The notes: generated by a model from the letters alone, not told the origin. Positions 7,989-15,540 are shown, counted from the stretch's first letter. The stretch: 15,778 nt of DNA from Mariprofundaceae bacterium (GCA_030950835.1 JAUZQU010000022.1:1-15778), one strand, 5' to 3'. Made by a program: numbers and translations.

Positions 7989-8015
7989 AAAGCCATGCAT
8001 GAAAAAGGAGACTCT

Positions 8016-8903
8016 ATGAAACCCATGCAATACCTCTGTTACACCCTGTTATTACCATGTTTTTTATTCAGCCAAGCTGCCAAAGCAGATGTGCTGGATT
8101 ATAATCATGCCTTTTCCTACTTTGAAATGGGTTTTGAATCCATTTCTTATGCTGAAGACATTAAAATCCAAGGTTATGATTTAAGCATGGAACAAACAGT
8201 ATTTAACCCTATACAACGCTCTGGTGGTTATACACCGTTCACCGAAAATAGTGGTTTTTACATTCAAACATCTTCAACATTAGATGCGTCTTTAAAACGT
8301 GAAGAGTGGGATATTCAACCCTTTGGTATCGTACAAAATAATTTGCGTAAAGTCAGTCTCAATGAATTAAATGTATTGTATGCATGGCTATTTGAACAAA
8401 CAGGCTATCATTTGGTGACGGGCATGGGCATCACCACCCTTGCATTTAGCCGCTCAGACTTTCAAAAAGATGTGGGCGCTCCAGCATTCGAAGCTGCTAT
8501 TGCACCCACAACCTATACTGCATTCCCTGGTGCTATCTCCGAGGATTCTACCAACATCACAGTCAATATCGGACTAAAGTATGACACCACCTTTATCGAC
8601 CCTGATGCCACAACACGTTGGCAAGCAGGTGTGATGCTTGGGATTCCTATGTACTACAAAGTAGTCAATTCACAATTCCCAGGGGCCGAGTGGGTGAGCA
8701 ACTTTCAAGGGTTTGATGTCAGTGCCGACATTGGATATGCATTCCAAATTTATGAAAAGTTTATGCTAAACACCAATGCCGCGATTTTATATAAAACACG
8801 CCCCGAGACAGATGGGGTAGCAGTATCAGGTGGTACAGGAGTGATTCCAGAGGTTACCATCTTAAGTGCGCGGCTCTCTACAGGTATTTCTTGGAGTTTT
8901 TGA
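8016..8903 (+). CDS. Probable outer-membrane beta-barrel protein
   Basis: A 295-residue protein of unrecognised family. It starts with a type I signal peptide (Lys2, hydrophobic stretch, cleavage predicted after SQAAKA at residue 24) and continues with alternating polar and aromatic strands typical of small barrels. It ends in RLSTGISWSF, with the C-terminal Phe used by the BAM complex to recognise outer-membrane proteins. I chose ATG 8016 because AAGGAG lies 5 nt upstream and the signal peptide begins there; an in-frame ATG at 7932 would start inside the preceding terminator hairpin. It follows the lipoprotein-like gene in the same orientation but is separated by the terminator. Substrate or role cannot be read from the sequence. 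Confidence 0.8.
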   Translation: MKPMQYLCYTLLLPCFLFSQAAKADVLDYNHAFSYFEMGFESISYAEDIKIQGYDLSMEQTVFNPIQRSGGYTPFTENSGFYIQTSSTLDASLKREEWDIQPFGIVQNNLRKVSLNELNVLYAWLFEQTGYHLVTGMGITTLAFSRSDFQKDVGAPAFEAAIAPTTYTAFPGAISEDSTNITVNIGLKYDTTFIDPDATTRWQAGVMLGIPMYYKVVNSQFPGAEWVSNFQGFDVSADIGYAFQIYEKFMLNTNAAILYKTRPETDGVAVSGGTGVIPEVTILSARLSTGISWSF

Positions 8904-8931
8904 GACTCATACTGATGAGAAACTAAGTCTC
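8902..8931 (+). terminator. Possible weak terminator hairpin between convergent genes
   Basis: GAGACT (8902-8907) pairs with AGTCTC (8926-8931) across an 18-nt loop that can itself form CTCAT/ATGAG. It overlaps the stop codon of the barrel gene and is followed by only TTTGTT. It lies between convergent transcription units, where a terminator is expected, but the T tract is poor. Confidence 0.35.
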
Positions 8932-8955
8932 TTTGTTCGGCGCTATTGCATACAC

Positions 8956-10350
8956 TCAGTATTGTGCGCTCAGCATTGAGCGTGGGTCAAGCAGCTTGTC
9001 GAGTTCAGCTTGGGGTAAGATATGTTCATCTAAACATAATTGACGCACAGTCTTACCTTCGGCAACTGCTTTTTTCGCCAAGTAGGATGCCTTGTCATAA
9101 CCAAGCACAGGGGCAAGTGCTGTCACCATACTCATGCTCCACTCGATTTGTTGCTCGCATTTCTCCACATTCGCTTCTAAACCAAGCATACACTTATCTG
9201 CAAACATCATGGCTGCATTGGCTAATATTTCCTCAGATTCTAATAAGTTATGTGCTATCATCGGCAACATTACATTCAAATCAAGCAACCCTGATGCGCC
9301 ACCAAAAGCAATCGCTGCATCATTACCAATCACCTGCGCACACACTTGCGCCATAGATTCAGCAATCACTGGATTCACCTTACCCGGCATAATCGAAGAA
9401 CCAGGCTGCACAGCAGGCACTCTGATTTCCCCCACGCCACAACGTGGGCCCATGTTTAACAGGCGTACATCATTGGCTATTTTCACCAACGAAACCGCAA
9501 CACCACGCAAAGCACCCGATAGTTCTACTGCCGCATCTTGCGCTGCTTGGGCTTCAAAGTGATTCTTGGCTTCACAAAAATCAATCGCATACGTTTTCGA
9601 TAATGCTTTTGCCATCGCTGCGCCAAATTCAGGGTGTGTATTTAAACCTGTGCCAACAGCCGTGCCACCTTGGGCAAGCTCGCTAAGGTTAGGCAGGCAA
9701 TTTTGCAAACGGACAATACCTAGCTCCACTTGCCTTGCCCAGCCTGAAATTTCTTGCCCTAAGGTGATGGGCGTTGCATCCATCAGGTGGGTGCGTCCAA
9801 TTTTAACCACATCTTTACATGTTTCAGCTTGTTGTTGCAGCACTTGATGCAAATGTTGCAATGCAGGCAACAATTGATGCAACAAGACATCTGCGGCGGC
9901 TACATGAATGGCTGTAGGAATCACATCATTGGACGACTGCCCCATATTGACATGGTCATTGGGGTGGACATTGGTTTGTTCAGCCAAAGTAGCGCAACGA
10001 AAAGCAATCACTTCATTGGCATTCATATTGGTAGAGGTACCTGAGCCTGTTTGGAAAATATCCAAGATGAAATGTGCGTCCCAGTCTCCATTGGCAACTT
10101 CCAAAGCCGCTTTTTCGATTACATCCGCTTGTTTTTGCTCTAATTTACCCAATTCTGCATTCACACGCGCCGCATTGGCTTTGATATGCCCCAAAGCTTT
10201 GATAAATACCCGTGAAAAACGCAAGTTCGAAACAGGAAAGTTCTCCACTGCCCGCGCTGTAGATGCGCCATACATAGCAGCCTCAGGCACTTGCATCTCA
10301 CCCATAGAATCGCGTTCCATACGTTGCCTTGCTTGTGTCACTTTTGTCAT
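8956..10350 (-). CDS. fumC: Class II fumarate hydratase
   Basis: FumC interconverts fumarate and L-malate in the TCA cycle as an iron-free cytoplasmic homotetramer. From ATG 10350 the protein has 464 residues (E. coli FumC 467). It shows MYGASTARAVENF near the start, TGSGTSTNMNANEV (101-114), the GQSSNDVIPTA segment, GRTHLMDATP with His188, and the superfamily signature GSSIMPGKVNP (317-327). The motif set fits fumarase better than aspartase or argininosuccinate lyase. I prefer ATG 10350 because GGGAG lies about 7 nt upstream and the N-terminus then aligns with FumC; an in-frame ATG at 10374 would add 8 residues overlapping the upstream gene. Only 2 nt separate it from the SpoIIE phosphatase stop, so it is the last gene of the DUF1538 operon. 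Confidence 0.96.
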   Translation of the reverse strand: MTKVTQARQRMERDSMGEMQVPEAAMYGASTARAVENFPVSNLRFSRVFIKALGHIKANAARVNAELGKLEQKQADVIEKAALEVANGDWDAHFILDIFQTGSGTSTNMNANEVIAFRCATLAEQTNVHPNDHVNMGQSSNDVIPTAIHVAAADVLLHQLLPALQHLHQVLQQQAETCKDVVKIGRTHLMDATPITLGQEISGWARQVELGIVRLQNCLPNLSELAQGGTAVGTGLNTHPEFGAAMAKALSKTYAIDFCEAKNHFEAQAAQDAAVELSGALRGVAVSLVKIANDVRLLNMGPRCGVGEIRVPAVQPGSSIMPGKVNPVIAESMAQVCAQVIGNDAAIAFGGASGLLDLNVMLPMIAHNLLESEEILANAAMMFADKCMLGLEANVEKCEQQIEWSMSMVTALAPVLGYDKASYLAKKAVAEGKTVRQLCLDEHILPQAELDKLLDPRSMLSAQY

Positions 10351-10352
10351 CT

Positions 10353-12005
10353 CTAAGACTCCCGTTTTAGGCAAAGCATGGTCACATCATCATCACGTCC
10401 CACAAAACCTGTTTCATCCAGCCTTGCCAAAAGTGAGGATGCCCATACCGATGGATCAAGCTGATTACGTTCACCGAACCAAGTATGTAGCCGTTTCTCG
10501 CCAAACATCTCTGAGCCAGCAGCCCGACGCGCTTCGGTCACCCCGTCTGTGCAAGCAAATAAAGCATCATCTATAGCCAAAGACAAGTCCATGGTGCTTA
10601 AATTGATTTGCTCTAACATTCCCAAAGGTGGTGAGGTCGCTTCTAGGTATTGCATACCATCTTGATGCCACAACAAAGGCGGCGTATGCCCCGCATTTAA
10701 CCATGTCAGGCTATGTTTTTCGGGGTGCAGCTCTGCGATAAAGAAGGTGACAAAACGACCACCTTGCAAAGACTGGTATAAAGACTGGTTGATGTAAGTC
10801 ACCGCATCCAACAGTGTAATATCATGGGCATTTGCCAAGGCATGTAACATGGCTTGTAAGTTGGCAACCGTCAGCGCAGCTGGATAACCTTTACCCGCCA
10901 CATCCGCAATCACCAACCACACTGTTCCATTGTTACGCTCAATGTAATCATAATAATCACCACCAACTTCAAAGCAACTCTGCTGAAAACCTGTAATCGC
11001 ATAATGTTCAATATTTGGTTCACCTTTAGGCATCAAACCACGTTGAATATCACTGGCAATCGCCAGCGAATCTTTTAAGTTATCCCTCTCTTTTAAACCT
11101 TGCAACGCCGTGTTCAGACCACTTGCCAAATCACCCATCTCATCATCCATCATGATGGCAACACGCCCATCAAACTTACCTTGACGCAAAAAGTTCAAAC
11201 CTGATGATAATTCTAAAGTAATGCGGCGCAGCATACGGCTAGTCACCCAAATCAGCGTGGTTCCCCCCACTATCAATGCCGAAAACAAGACCACAGCCTG
11301 CATCAAGACAAAATGTTGCTCTGCTTGATCTTGCGAACCCAACATTAAAGCGCTGAACAATGCCAAAATACTCACGGGTAATAAGCTGGTCACCGCAAAA
11401 ATAAGCCAAGGGCGATTGCTTGCCCGAATAAACCAATGGTAAGTGTGGTTCTGCTCTAAATCATTGATAAATAACTGGTGTAAGGTCAGGCGTTTTCTGG
11501 CTTTAGATAACCAAGACAGGGTCAAAGTGATGGCCAGCATGGGGGTTAAAATGCCCAAAGAAAAGACAATGCTTAACGTCAGCGCTACTATCATGCGCAG
11601 CGTCATGGTCACGTCTGCAACCACAAAAGACAAACCAATCACCAATAAAAAGTACAACACATACAACACAGCCATCAAACCAAAACTTTGCACCGAACGC
11701 CAAGGCATTAAACGTATTGCATGTTCTAATTTTTCAGGTTTACCTTGTTTCATGGCGACACGAATAGGGTAATGCACCCACCAAGCCGCCGCCACAAGAC
11801 CTACTAAAAATATCGACATATTCAGCAGCGAAAACCACAACGTTGCCCCATTGAGCAAAGGGTTTTCGGTGAAACGAATCACCAGTTGAATCAACGCAAA
11901 CATCACAGGCATCACCCATAAACTTGCCAGATATTGCCAAATACTGATGTCCTGATGCAGTGCGCGTTGTTGCAAGCTACTTGAGCCCTCTTTATTCAAG
12001 GGCAT
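10353..12005 (-). CDS. Membrane HAMP-SpoIIE family (PP2C-type) serine phosphatase
   Basis: A 550-residue inner-membrane protein. About six hydrophobic segments lie near 24-44, 55-78, 105-128, 137-163, 199-223 and 232-254, followed by a HAMP-like linker (about 255-308, with DDEMGDLASGLN) and a SpoIIE/PP2C catalytic domain (about 310-547). Catalytic landmarks are GGDYYDY (348-354), the metal-binding IADVAGKG with Asp368, LNAGHTPPLL, CTDGVTEAR with Asp487 and DDDVTM (538-543). Such enzymes usually dephosphorylate an anti-anti-sigma (STAS) protein or a response partner, but none is encoded here. The N-terminal membrane domain could sense a membrane or small-molecule signal. Its start overlaps the upstream PII-like gene by 14 nt and has a weak ribosome-binding site, pointing to coupling. 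The domain call is firm; the target is unknown. Confidence 0.93.
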   Translation of the reverse strand: MPLNKEGSSSLQQRALHQDISIWQYLASLWVMPVMFALIQLVIRFTENPLLNGATLWFSLLNMSIFLVGLVAAAWWVHYPIRVAMKQGKPEKLEHAIRLMPWRSVQSFGLMAVLYVLYFLLVIGLSFVVADVTMTLRMIVALTLSIVFSLGILTPMLAITLTLSWLSKARKRLTLHQLFINDLEQNHTYHWFIRASNRPWLIFAVTSLLPVSILALFSALMLGSQDQAEQHFVLMQAVVLFSALIVGGTTLIWVTSRMLRRITLELSSGLNFLRQGKFDGRVAIMMDDEMGDLASGLNTALQGLKERDNLKDSLAIASDIQRGLMPKGEPNIEHYAITGFQQSCFEVGGDYYDYIERNNGTVWLVIADVAGKGYPAALTVANLQAMLHALANAHDITLLDAVTYINQSLYQSLQGGRFVTFFIAELHPEKHSLTWLNAGHTPPLLWHQDGMQYLEATSPPLGMLEQINLSTMDLSLAIDDALFACTDGVTEARRAAGSEMFGEKRLHTWFGERNQLDPSVWASSLLARLDETGFVGRDDDVTMLCLKRES

Positions 12006-12339
12006 GAATGGCTTGTTCCATATTAGAAGTTTTCACTTGTGGGCTGATATCTGATTTGCTTATTGAAGTGACATAAATAATGCCACCATGCGGTCTGTGT
12101 AAATCAGCAGTATGGTAAATATAAGCAAACACATCATCGACATATTTGTTTTCCACCACCACCTTGAGCAACATTTTCTCTGTTTGCTGACCCATAGCAT
12201 GCCCCAAAGTGGAAGAAGAACGTCCGAAACCACGCGCAAAGTGGTAAACAGTAGCTTGGATATGAAACTTATCCTGCAAACCTTTCACCACATCCGCAGC
12301 TCTATCCTCTGCGGCAATACATGTAATCAGCTTAAACAT
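11992..12339 (-). CDS. PII-like protein, second of the pair
   Basis: About 115 residues from ATG 12339, beginning FKLITCIAAEDRAADVVKGL, the first strand and helix of a PII/ferredoxin-like fold. A T-loop-like stretch YHFARGFGRSSSTLGH follows, then KMLLKVVVE, a helix, and a C-terminal HTADLHRPHGGIIYVTSI strand. PII-like proteins are trimeric sensors that bind nucleotides or other ligands and often regulate a neighbouring transporter. Canonical GlnB uridylylation and B-loop motifs are absent, so it is not a classic nitrogen PII. I chose ATG 12339 from family-style N-termini; ATG 12357, 18 nt further up, is also possible and neither has a strong ribosome-binding site. It overlaps the first PII-like gene by 8 nt and the phosphatase gene by 14 nt. 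Confidence 0.8.
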   Translation of the reverse strand: MFKLITCIAAEDRAADVVKGLQDKFHIQATVYHFARGFGRSSSTLGHAMGQQTEKMLLKVVVENKYVDDVFAYIYHTADLHRPHGGIIYVTSISKSDISPQVKTSNMEQAIHALE

Positions 12340-12715
12340 CAGCTTTATTGGCATCATTTTCAGAGATGCTGTCTAAGATGTCTTGCGGGATATACATCGC
12401 GGCCTTTTCCACACGTGTCAAATAAATCATGCCCATACCAGGAGTATCCAAATGCCCAGCCACTGACATTTTCTCAAAAACCATATCACTGATATCACTA
12501 GGCACTAAAATATTGATAATTTCTTTTTCTGTGTCCACTGCCACACTTAATACACCAAGCAGCTCATGTACCCCATGCCCATGCCCATAATGAATGGTCG
12601 CCCCTTGTACACCCGCATCCTGCGCCGCTTTTAACACTGCCTTTGCCCTGCCTCGTTGTACCACGCAAGTAATCAAAAAGACATCGCTCAAGACATTGAT
12701 ATGTTTCATACTCAT
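12332..12715 (-). CDS. PII-like protein, first of the pair
   Basis: A 127-residue protein with a PII-type fold pattern: strand FLITCVVQRG, helix AKAVLKAAQDAGVQGATI, then a T-loop region HYGHGHGVHELLG with His42, His45, His47 and His50, strand EKEIINILVP, helix SDMVFEKM, and a glycine-rich GHLDTPGMGMIYLTRVE segment. The AGVQGATI step is typical of PII relatives. The histidine cluster hints at metal or ligand binding, which is inference. Genes of this type occur beside DUF1538 membrane proteins in other bacteria, in my recollection. The ATG overlaps the DUF1538 stop by 4 nt (ATGA at 12712-12715), so expression is coupled. It shares the fold but little sequence with its downstream neighbour, so the two probably have distinct roles. 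Confidence 0.85.
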   Translation of the reverse strand: MSMKHINVLSDVFLITCVVQRGRAKAVLKAAQDAGVQGATIHYGHGHGVHELLGVLSVAVDTEKEIINILVPSDISDMVFEKMSVAGHLDTPGMGMIYLTRVEKAAMYIPQDILDSISENDANKADV

Positions 12716-14466
12716 GCTGTTTCTCCTTCATTTTGACGCTCATTGCGCTGATGTTTCTTGCGAATTTGATATTGCACCCAAACACCTGTCAGCAGCACCG
12801 TGAGAATAGGGCCAATAGATGCCAAGGCTAAAATGCCAAAACCTTCAATCGCATCCACCGCATTACCCAAGCCCAAACCCATCGCCAAGACCAACGGTAC
12901 CGTCACAGGCCCTGTAGTCACCCCCGCACTATCCCATGCCACATTGACAAACTCTTCACTGGATAACCATGTCAACACAATGGCGAGACTATAAAGAGGC
13001 AATAAAAATAGGGGTAAAGGTAAGGCGAAAATAATTTTAAGCACACCTAAAGTGATGCCAAAAGCAACCCCCGTTGCTACGGCATAAATCAACGTTTTCT
13101 TTTCAAATGCACCGTTGGTTAAGGTTTCCACGGTGTTGCCTAAAGCGTTCAAGGCAGGTTCTGCAACTGTAGAACCAAAACCTAAAACCCAAGCAAACAA
13201 CAAGGCAATACCAATACCCACACCCCAAGAATATAAAGGTGAGCTTTCCACACCATCCAGCATCACAAAAGCCGAAGACAACAACGCCCCCGACTGCTCA
13301 CCCAATGCCGACAAACCATAACGTAAACCAATGCTAAAAATAATCATCCCCAACACACAAAGGATAATGCCATAAATAATAATCCCTGGTGTTGGCAGTT
13401 TTTCGCGCAGCACCAAACGTAAAACCAACATCAAAAACACCACCAAAGGTACAATGGCTTGCAAACCTGCCAACATTTCCCGACCAGGGCTCACTTGATA
13501 CCAAGCTTGGCTGACTTCGGCTGTAGCATGATGCAGGTGAGCCAAGGCAATAATGGCTTCAGGTGTGGTGGTAGATGCAACAAACAAACTCAACAACATC
13601 ACCCCAATAATGGGAAACAATGAGGCTAATGTCACAATACCAAAACCCGACAAGGCGCTAGAGCCACGCCCCGCAGCAGATGCAATACCAATACCCAAAG
13701 CCAAGACCAAAGGTACCGTCACAGGCCCCGTCGTCACGGCTCCACAATCCCAAGCCAAACCCAAAACCTTACACAACTCATCATCTTGCATCATCCACAC
13801 TGTCAAACCCAGCGCAGGCATTAAAGTCACATAAATAAACGGTTTAAGACTCCAACCATACAATAAACGTATCGTACCCATCACCACTGCCAAACCCACA
13901 CCCAAACCGACAATCAGCACCAGTGTGCCACTCCAGTGATTCAGCAATGTATATAAATAAGGCGCGTTTTCTACTTGCAACAAACTTCCTGCCGCTTGCA
14001 AAGCGCCAATCGCAGGTTCGGCAAAGGTCACGCCAATGCCCAATAAAAAAGCAATCAACAAAACCACGCCTAACGGTACTTTAGTGGGTAAACTCTGCCC
14101 AATCTTCTCACCAAAAGGCATCAAACCTTTGCTCAAACCTTCCATGAACAACATCAAACCCACAATCACAGCCGCCAAACCCGATAATATCATCACAGGC
14201 TGACCTACCGCTTGGTTCAACACCAAAATTTGAAATAAAATAAGATATAATGCTAAAGGGAACACAGCTTTAAGCTGCTCAAGCAAACGCACACCAATAT
14301 AAGGGCTTAATAAACGGTAAATATCAACATGCCGCAACTGTACACGCTGTTTACCCTGCGTTGTTTGTTGTTTTTCTGCCAAAGCGTTAAAACTGATGGT
14401 ATTTTGCCGAATGGACAAATGACGAATCAACTTTCCGTAACGAATCTTTTGTCCTTGATCGGGCAT
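12712..14466 (-). CDS. DUF1538 family multi-pass membrane protein with two homologous halves
   Basis: From ATG 14466 the protein has 584 residues, a soluble N-terminal stretch of about 60, then many hydrophobic segments. Two halves repeat the same signature: GVTFAEPAIGAL (about 145-156) with WDCGAVTTGPVTVPLVLA (about 239-256), and GSTVAEPALNAL (about 431-442) with WDSAGVTTGPVTVPLVLA (about 511-528). This is the DUF1538 family. The buried AEPA and TTGPVTVP motifs in duplicated halves suggest a transporter or channel; no substrate is established to my knowledge. The start is supported by AAGGAG 5 nt upstream; an in-frame ATG at 14574 would add 36 unsupported residues across the promoter. It heads the operon with two PII-like proteins, a phosphatase and fumC, which suggests a regulated transporter. 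Confidence 0.92.
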   Translation of the reverse strand: MPDQGQKIRYGKLIRHLSIRQNTISFNALAEKQQTTQGKQRVQLRHVDIYRLLSPYIGVRLLEQLKAVFPLALYLILFQILVLNQAVGQPVMILSGLAAVIVGLMLFMEGLSKGLMPFGEKIGQSLPTKVPLGVVLLIAFLLGIGVTFAEPAIGALQAAGSLLQVENAPYLYTLLNHWSGTLVLIVGLGVGLAVVMGTIRLLYGWSLKPFIYVTLMPALGLTVWMMQDDELCKVLGLAWDCGAVTTGPVTVPLVLALGIGIASAAGRGSSALSGFGIVTLASLFPIIGVMLLSLFVASTTTPEAIIALAHLHHATAEVSQAWYQVSPGREMLAGLQAIVPLVVFLMLVLRLVLREKLPTPGIIIYGIILCVLGMIIFSIGLRYGLSALGEQSGALLSSAFVMLDGVESSPLYSWGVGIGIALLFAWVLGFGSTVAEPALNALGNTVETLTNGAFEKKTLIYAVATGVAFGITLGVLKIIFALPLPLFLLPLYSLAIVLTWLSSEEFVNVAWDSAGVTTGPVTVPLVLAMGLGLGNAVDAIEGFGILALASIGPILTVLLTGVWVQYQIRKKHQRNERQNEGETA

Positions 14467-14496
14467 CCATGCTCCTTCTATGATTAATCTACTCCA

Positions 14497-14525
14497 AGTA
14501 TAGAAGAAAAAAAATGCTTTTACAA
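14497..14525 (-). promoter_or_regulatory. Sigma70-like promoter of the DUF1538 operon
   Basis: On the minus strand TTGTAA (14525-14520) and TATACT (14502-14497) are separated by exactly 17 nt. Transcription would start near 14490, giving a leader of about 24 nt that contains the AAGGAG site of the DUF1538 gene. Confidence 0.6.
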
Positions 14526-14556
14526 ATGTGCCTATAAACTTGCTCAATATGCAAGA

Positions 14557-14594
14557 TGTGATCCACCTCACCAACCTCGGTCAGGCGAATCACA
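14557..14594 (-). terminator. Long imperfect hairpin after the redoxin gene, terminator or regulatory structure
   Basis: The arms 14557-14572 and 14579-14594 form a 16-bp stem with a 6-nt loop. In the minus-strand transcript the non-Watson-Crick positions become G-U wobbles, with a single mismatch, so the structure fits minus-strand RNA better than plus. It begins 11 nt after the redoxin stop and ends about 30 nt before the DUF1538 promoter. No T tract follows, so it may be a 3'-end stabiliser or, as DNA, an operator. A second small stem (14539-14543 with 14551-14555) lies next to it. Confidence 0.45.
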
Positions 14595-14605
14595 CATGTT
14601 AGAAG

Positions 14606-15160
14606 TTAGTCTTCATCAAGCCATTTAATAGAGCAGCCAATCGTTGGATGTTGTGGTTGTGGTGCGTCTTTGCCTGCCACCAAAGCTTCTGCTGCTGGCA
14701 ATAATTCTTCTGCGGTCACACGGCTTTCATCTTTCCAATAGTCATCAATTCTACCATGGTAATAAAGCGTGCCATGTTTATCAAACATGAAAATATCAGG
14801 CGTACATTGTGCATCAAAAGCTTTGGAAAGTTCTTGTTTATCATCTGCAAGATACGGGAAATCAATGCCCCACTCTTTCAATTTTTCCAACATCGCAGGT
14901 GCGGAGTCTTCTGGGAAATCAGGATGAATATTTGGGTTCACCGCAATCGTATTGATACCCATAGCCTTCAAACTCGCCGCATGGCGCACCAGCCTAGGCC
15001 ACACTGCAATCGCATAAGGGCAATGATTACAAGTAAATGCAACCAACAAACCTTGCTCACCCATTTGCTCCTTCAAACCATGCGCCACGCCTTTGGCGTC
15101 ATTCAAAGTAAAGTCAGGTAAATGATATTCCCCAACGTGAATCGATGCTACTAATGCCAT
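14606..15160 (-). CDS. Thioredoxin-fold (redoxin/AhpC-TSA type) protein with CNHCP motif
   Basis: A 184-residue cytoplasmic protein. It shows PDFTLNDAKG, then VAFTCNHCPYA with Cys44 and Cys47 in a CxxC arrangement, a cis-proline region CTPDIFMFD (Cys119, Pro121), and HGRIDD near the C-terminus. This matches the family annotated as thioredoxin-family or redoxin-domain proteins with an NHCP motif, which probably act in thiol redox chemistry or peroxide removal; the exact reaction is not established. No signal peptide is seen. The start has GGGGAG about 7 nt upstream. It is transcribed in the same direction as the DUF1538 operon but is separated by 139 bp holding a hairpin and a promoter, so it is probably a separate unit. 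Confidence 0.9.
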   Translation of the reverse strand: MALVASIHVGEYHLPDFTLNDAKGVAHGLKEQMGEQGLLVAFTCNHCPYAIAVWPRLVRHAASLKAMGINTIAVNPNIHPDFPEDSAPAMLEKLKEWGIDFPYLADDKQELSKAFDAQCTPDIFMFDKHGTLYYHGRIDDYWKDESRVTAEELLPAAEALVAGKDAPQPQHPTIGCSIKWLDED

Positions 15161-15194
15161 ATTTTTCTCCCCTTATCCAATATATAAAAAATTA

Positions 15195-15223
15195 ACTTTA
15201 TCCAAATGCGGAATATTTTGCAA
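15195..15223 (-). promoter_or_regulatory. Candidate promoter of the redoxin gene
   Basis: On the minus strand TTGCAA (15223-15218) and TAAAGT (15200-15195) are 17 nt apart in AT-rich sequence, predicting a start near 15188 and a leader of about 28 nt. A TATATT further downstream is an alternative minus-10 element, so the exact promoter is uncertain. Confidence 0.3.
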
Positions 15224-15252
15224 TCACACTTACAATGCAAACAGTTTTAATT

Positions 15253-15471
15253 TTACAAAACTATCATCATCAACAGTAATATAGTAAGCAAACCTATAGC
15301 CATCCATTTATTGCGCGAAGGATCACTGCGAGCCACTATTTTCATCGCGATAAATAATGGGATGGCCTCCAAGCACGATGTTTTTACCGCATACAGTATC
15401 ACATCTGGCACTTGTAAAGCGGGCAATAAGATGTGCACGGCACACCATTCGACAACACCCAGAGTTTTCAA
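15253..15471 (-). CDS. Doubtful 72-codon hydrophobic ORF
   Basis: The frame would encode a small membrane protein with two hydrophobic stretches, ILLPALQVPDVILYAV and MAIGLLTILLLMMIVL, separated by a basic patch VARSDPSRNK. It begins with TTG, has no ribosome-binding site, and its start codon falls inside an inverted repeat. It may be a real short membrane protein, the remnant of a longer gene, or chance. The downstream gene in the same direction is the redoxin gene, 92 nt away. I do not recognise the family. Confidence 0.35.
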   Translation of the reverse strand: MKTLGVVEWCAVHILLPALQVPDVILYAVKTSCLEAIPLFIAMKIVARSDPSRNKWMAIGLLTILLLMMIVL

Positions 15472-15540
15472 GAGAAGTGAAAACTGCTATAAATAAGGGG
15501 TGACTCTAGTCGCTCCCTTCCATACCTCCTGAGTATGGAA
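15463..15540. repeat. Cluster of inverted repeats
   Basis: Two perfect 8-7-8 hairpins occur here: AGTTTTCA/TGAAAACT (15463-15485) and TTCCATAC/GTATGGAA (15518-15540). Between them AAGGG (15495-15499) pairs with CCCTT (15515-15519) and GACT/AGTC (15502-15511) form an inner stem. No T tract directly follows any arm on either strand. The flanking stretch 15541-15707 is AT-rich and shows no gene I can support. Confidence 0.6.

Noticed and set aside
7932..8015. N-terminal extension of the barrel protein from ATG 7932
   Set aside because: This ATG lies inside the terminator hairpin. ATG 8016 has AAGGAG and begins a proper signal peptide.
14467..14574. 36-codon extension of the DUF1538 protein
   Set aside because: It overlaps the promoter and lacks a ribosome-binding site, while ATG 14466 has AAGGAG at the right distance.
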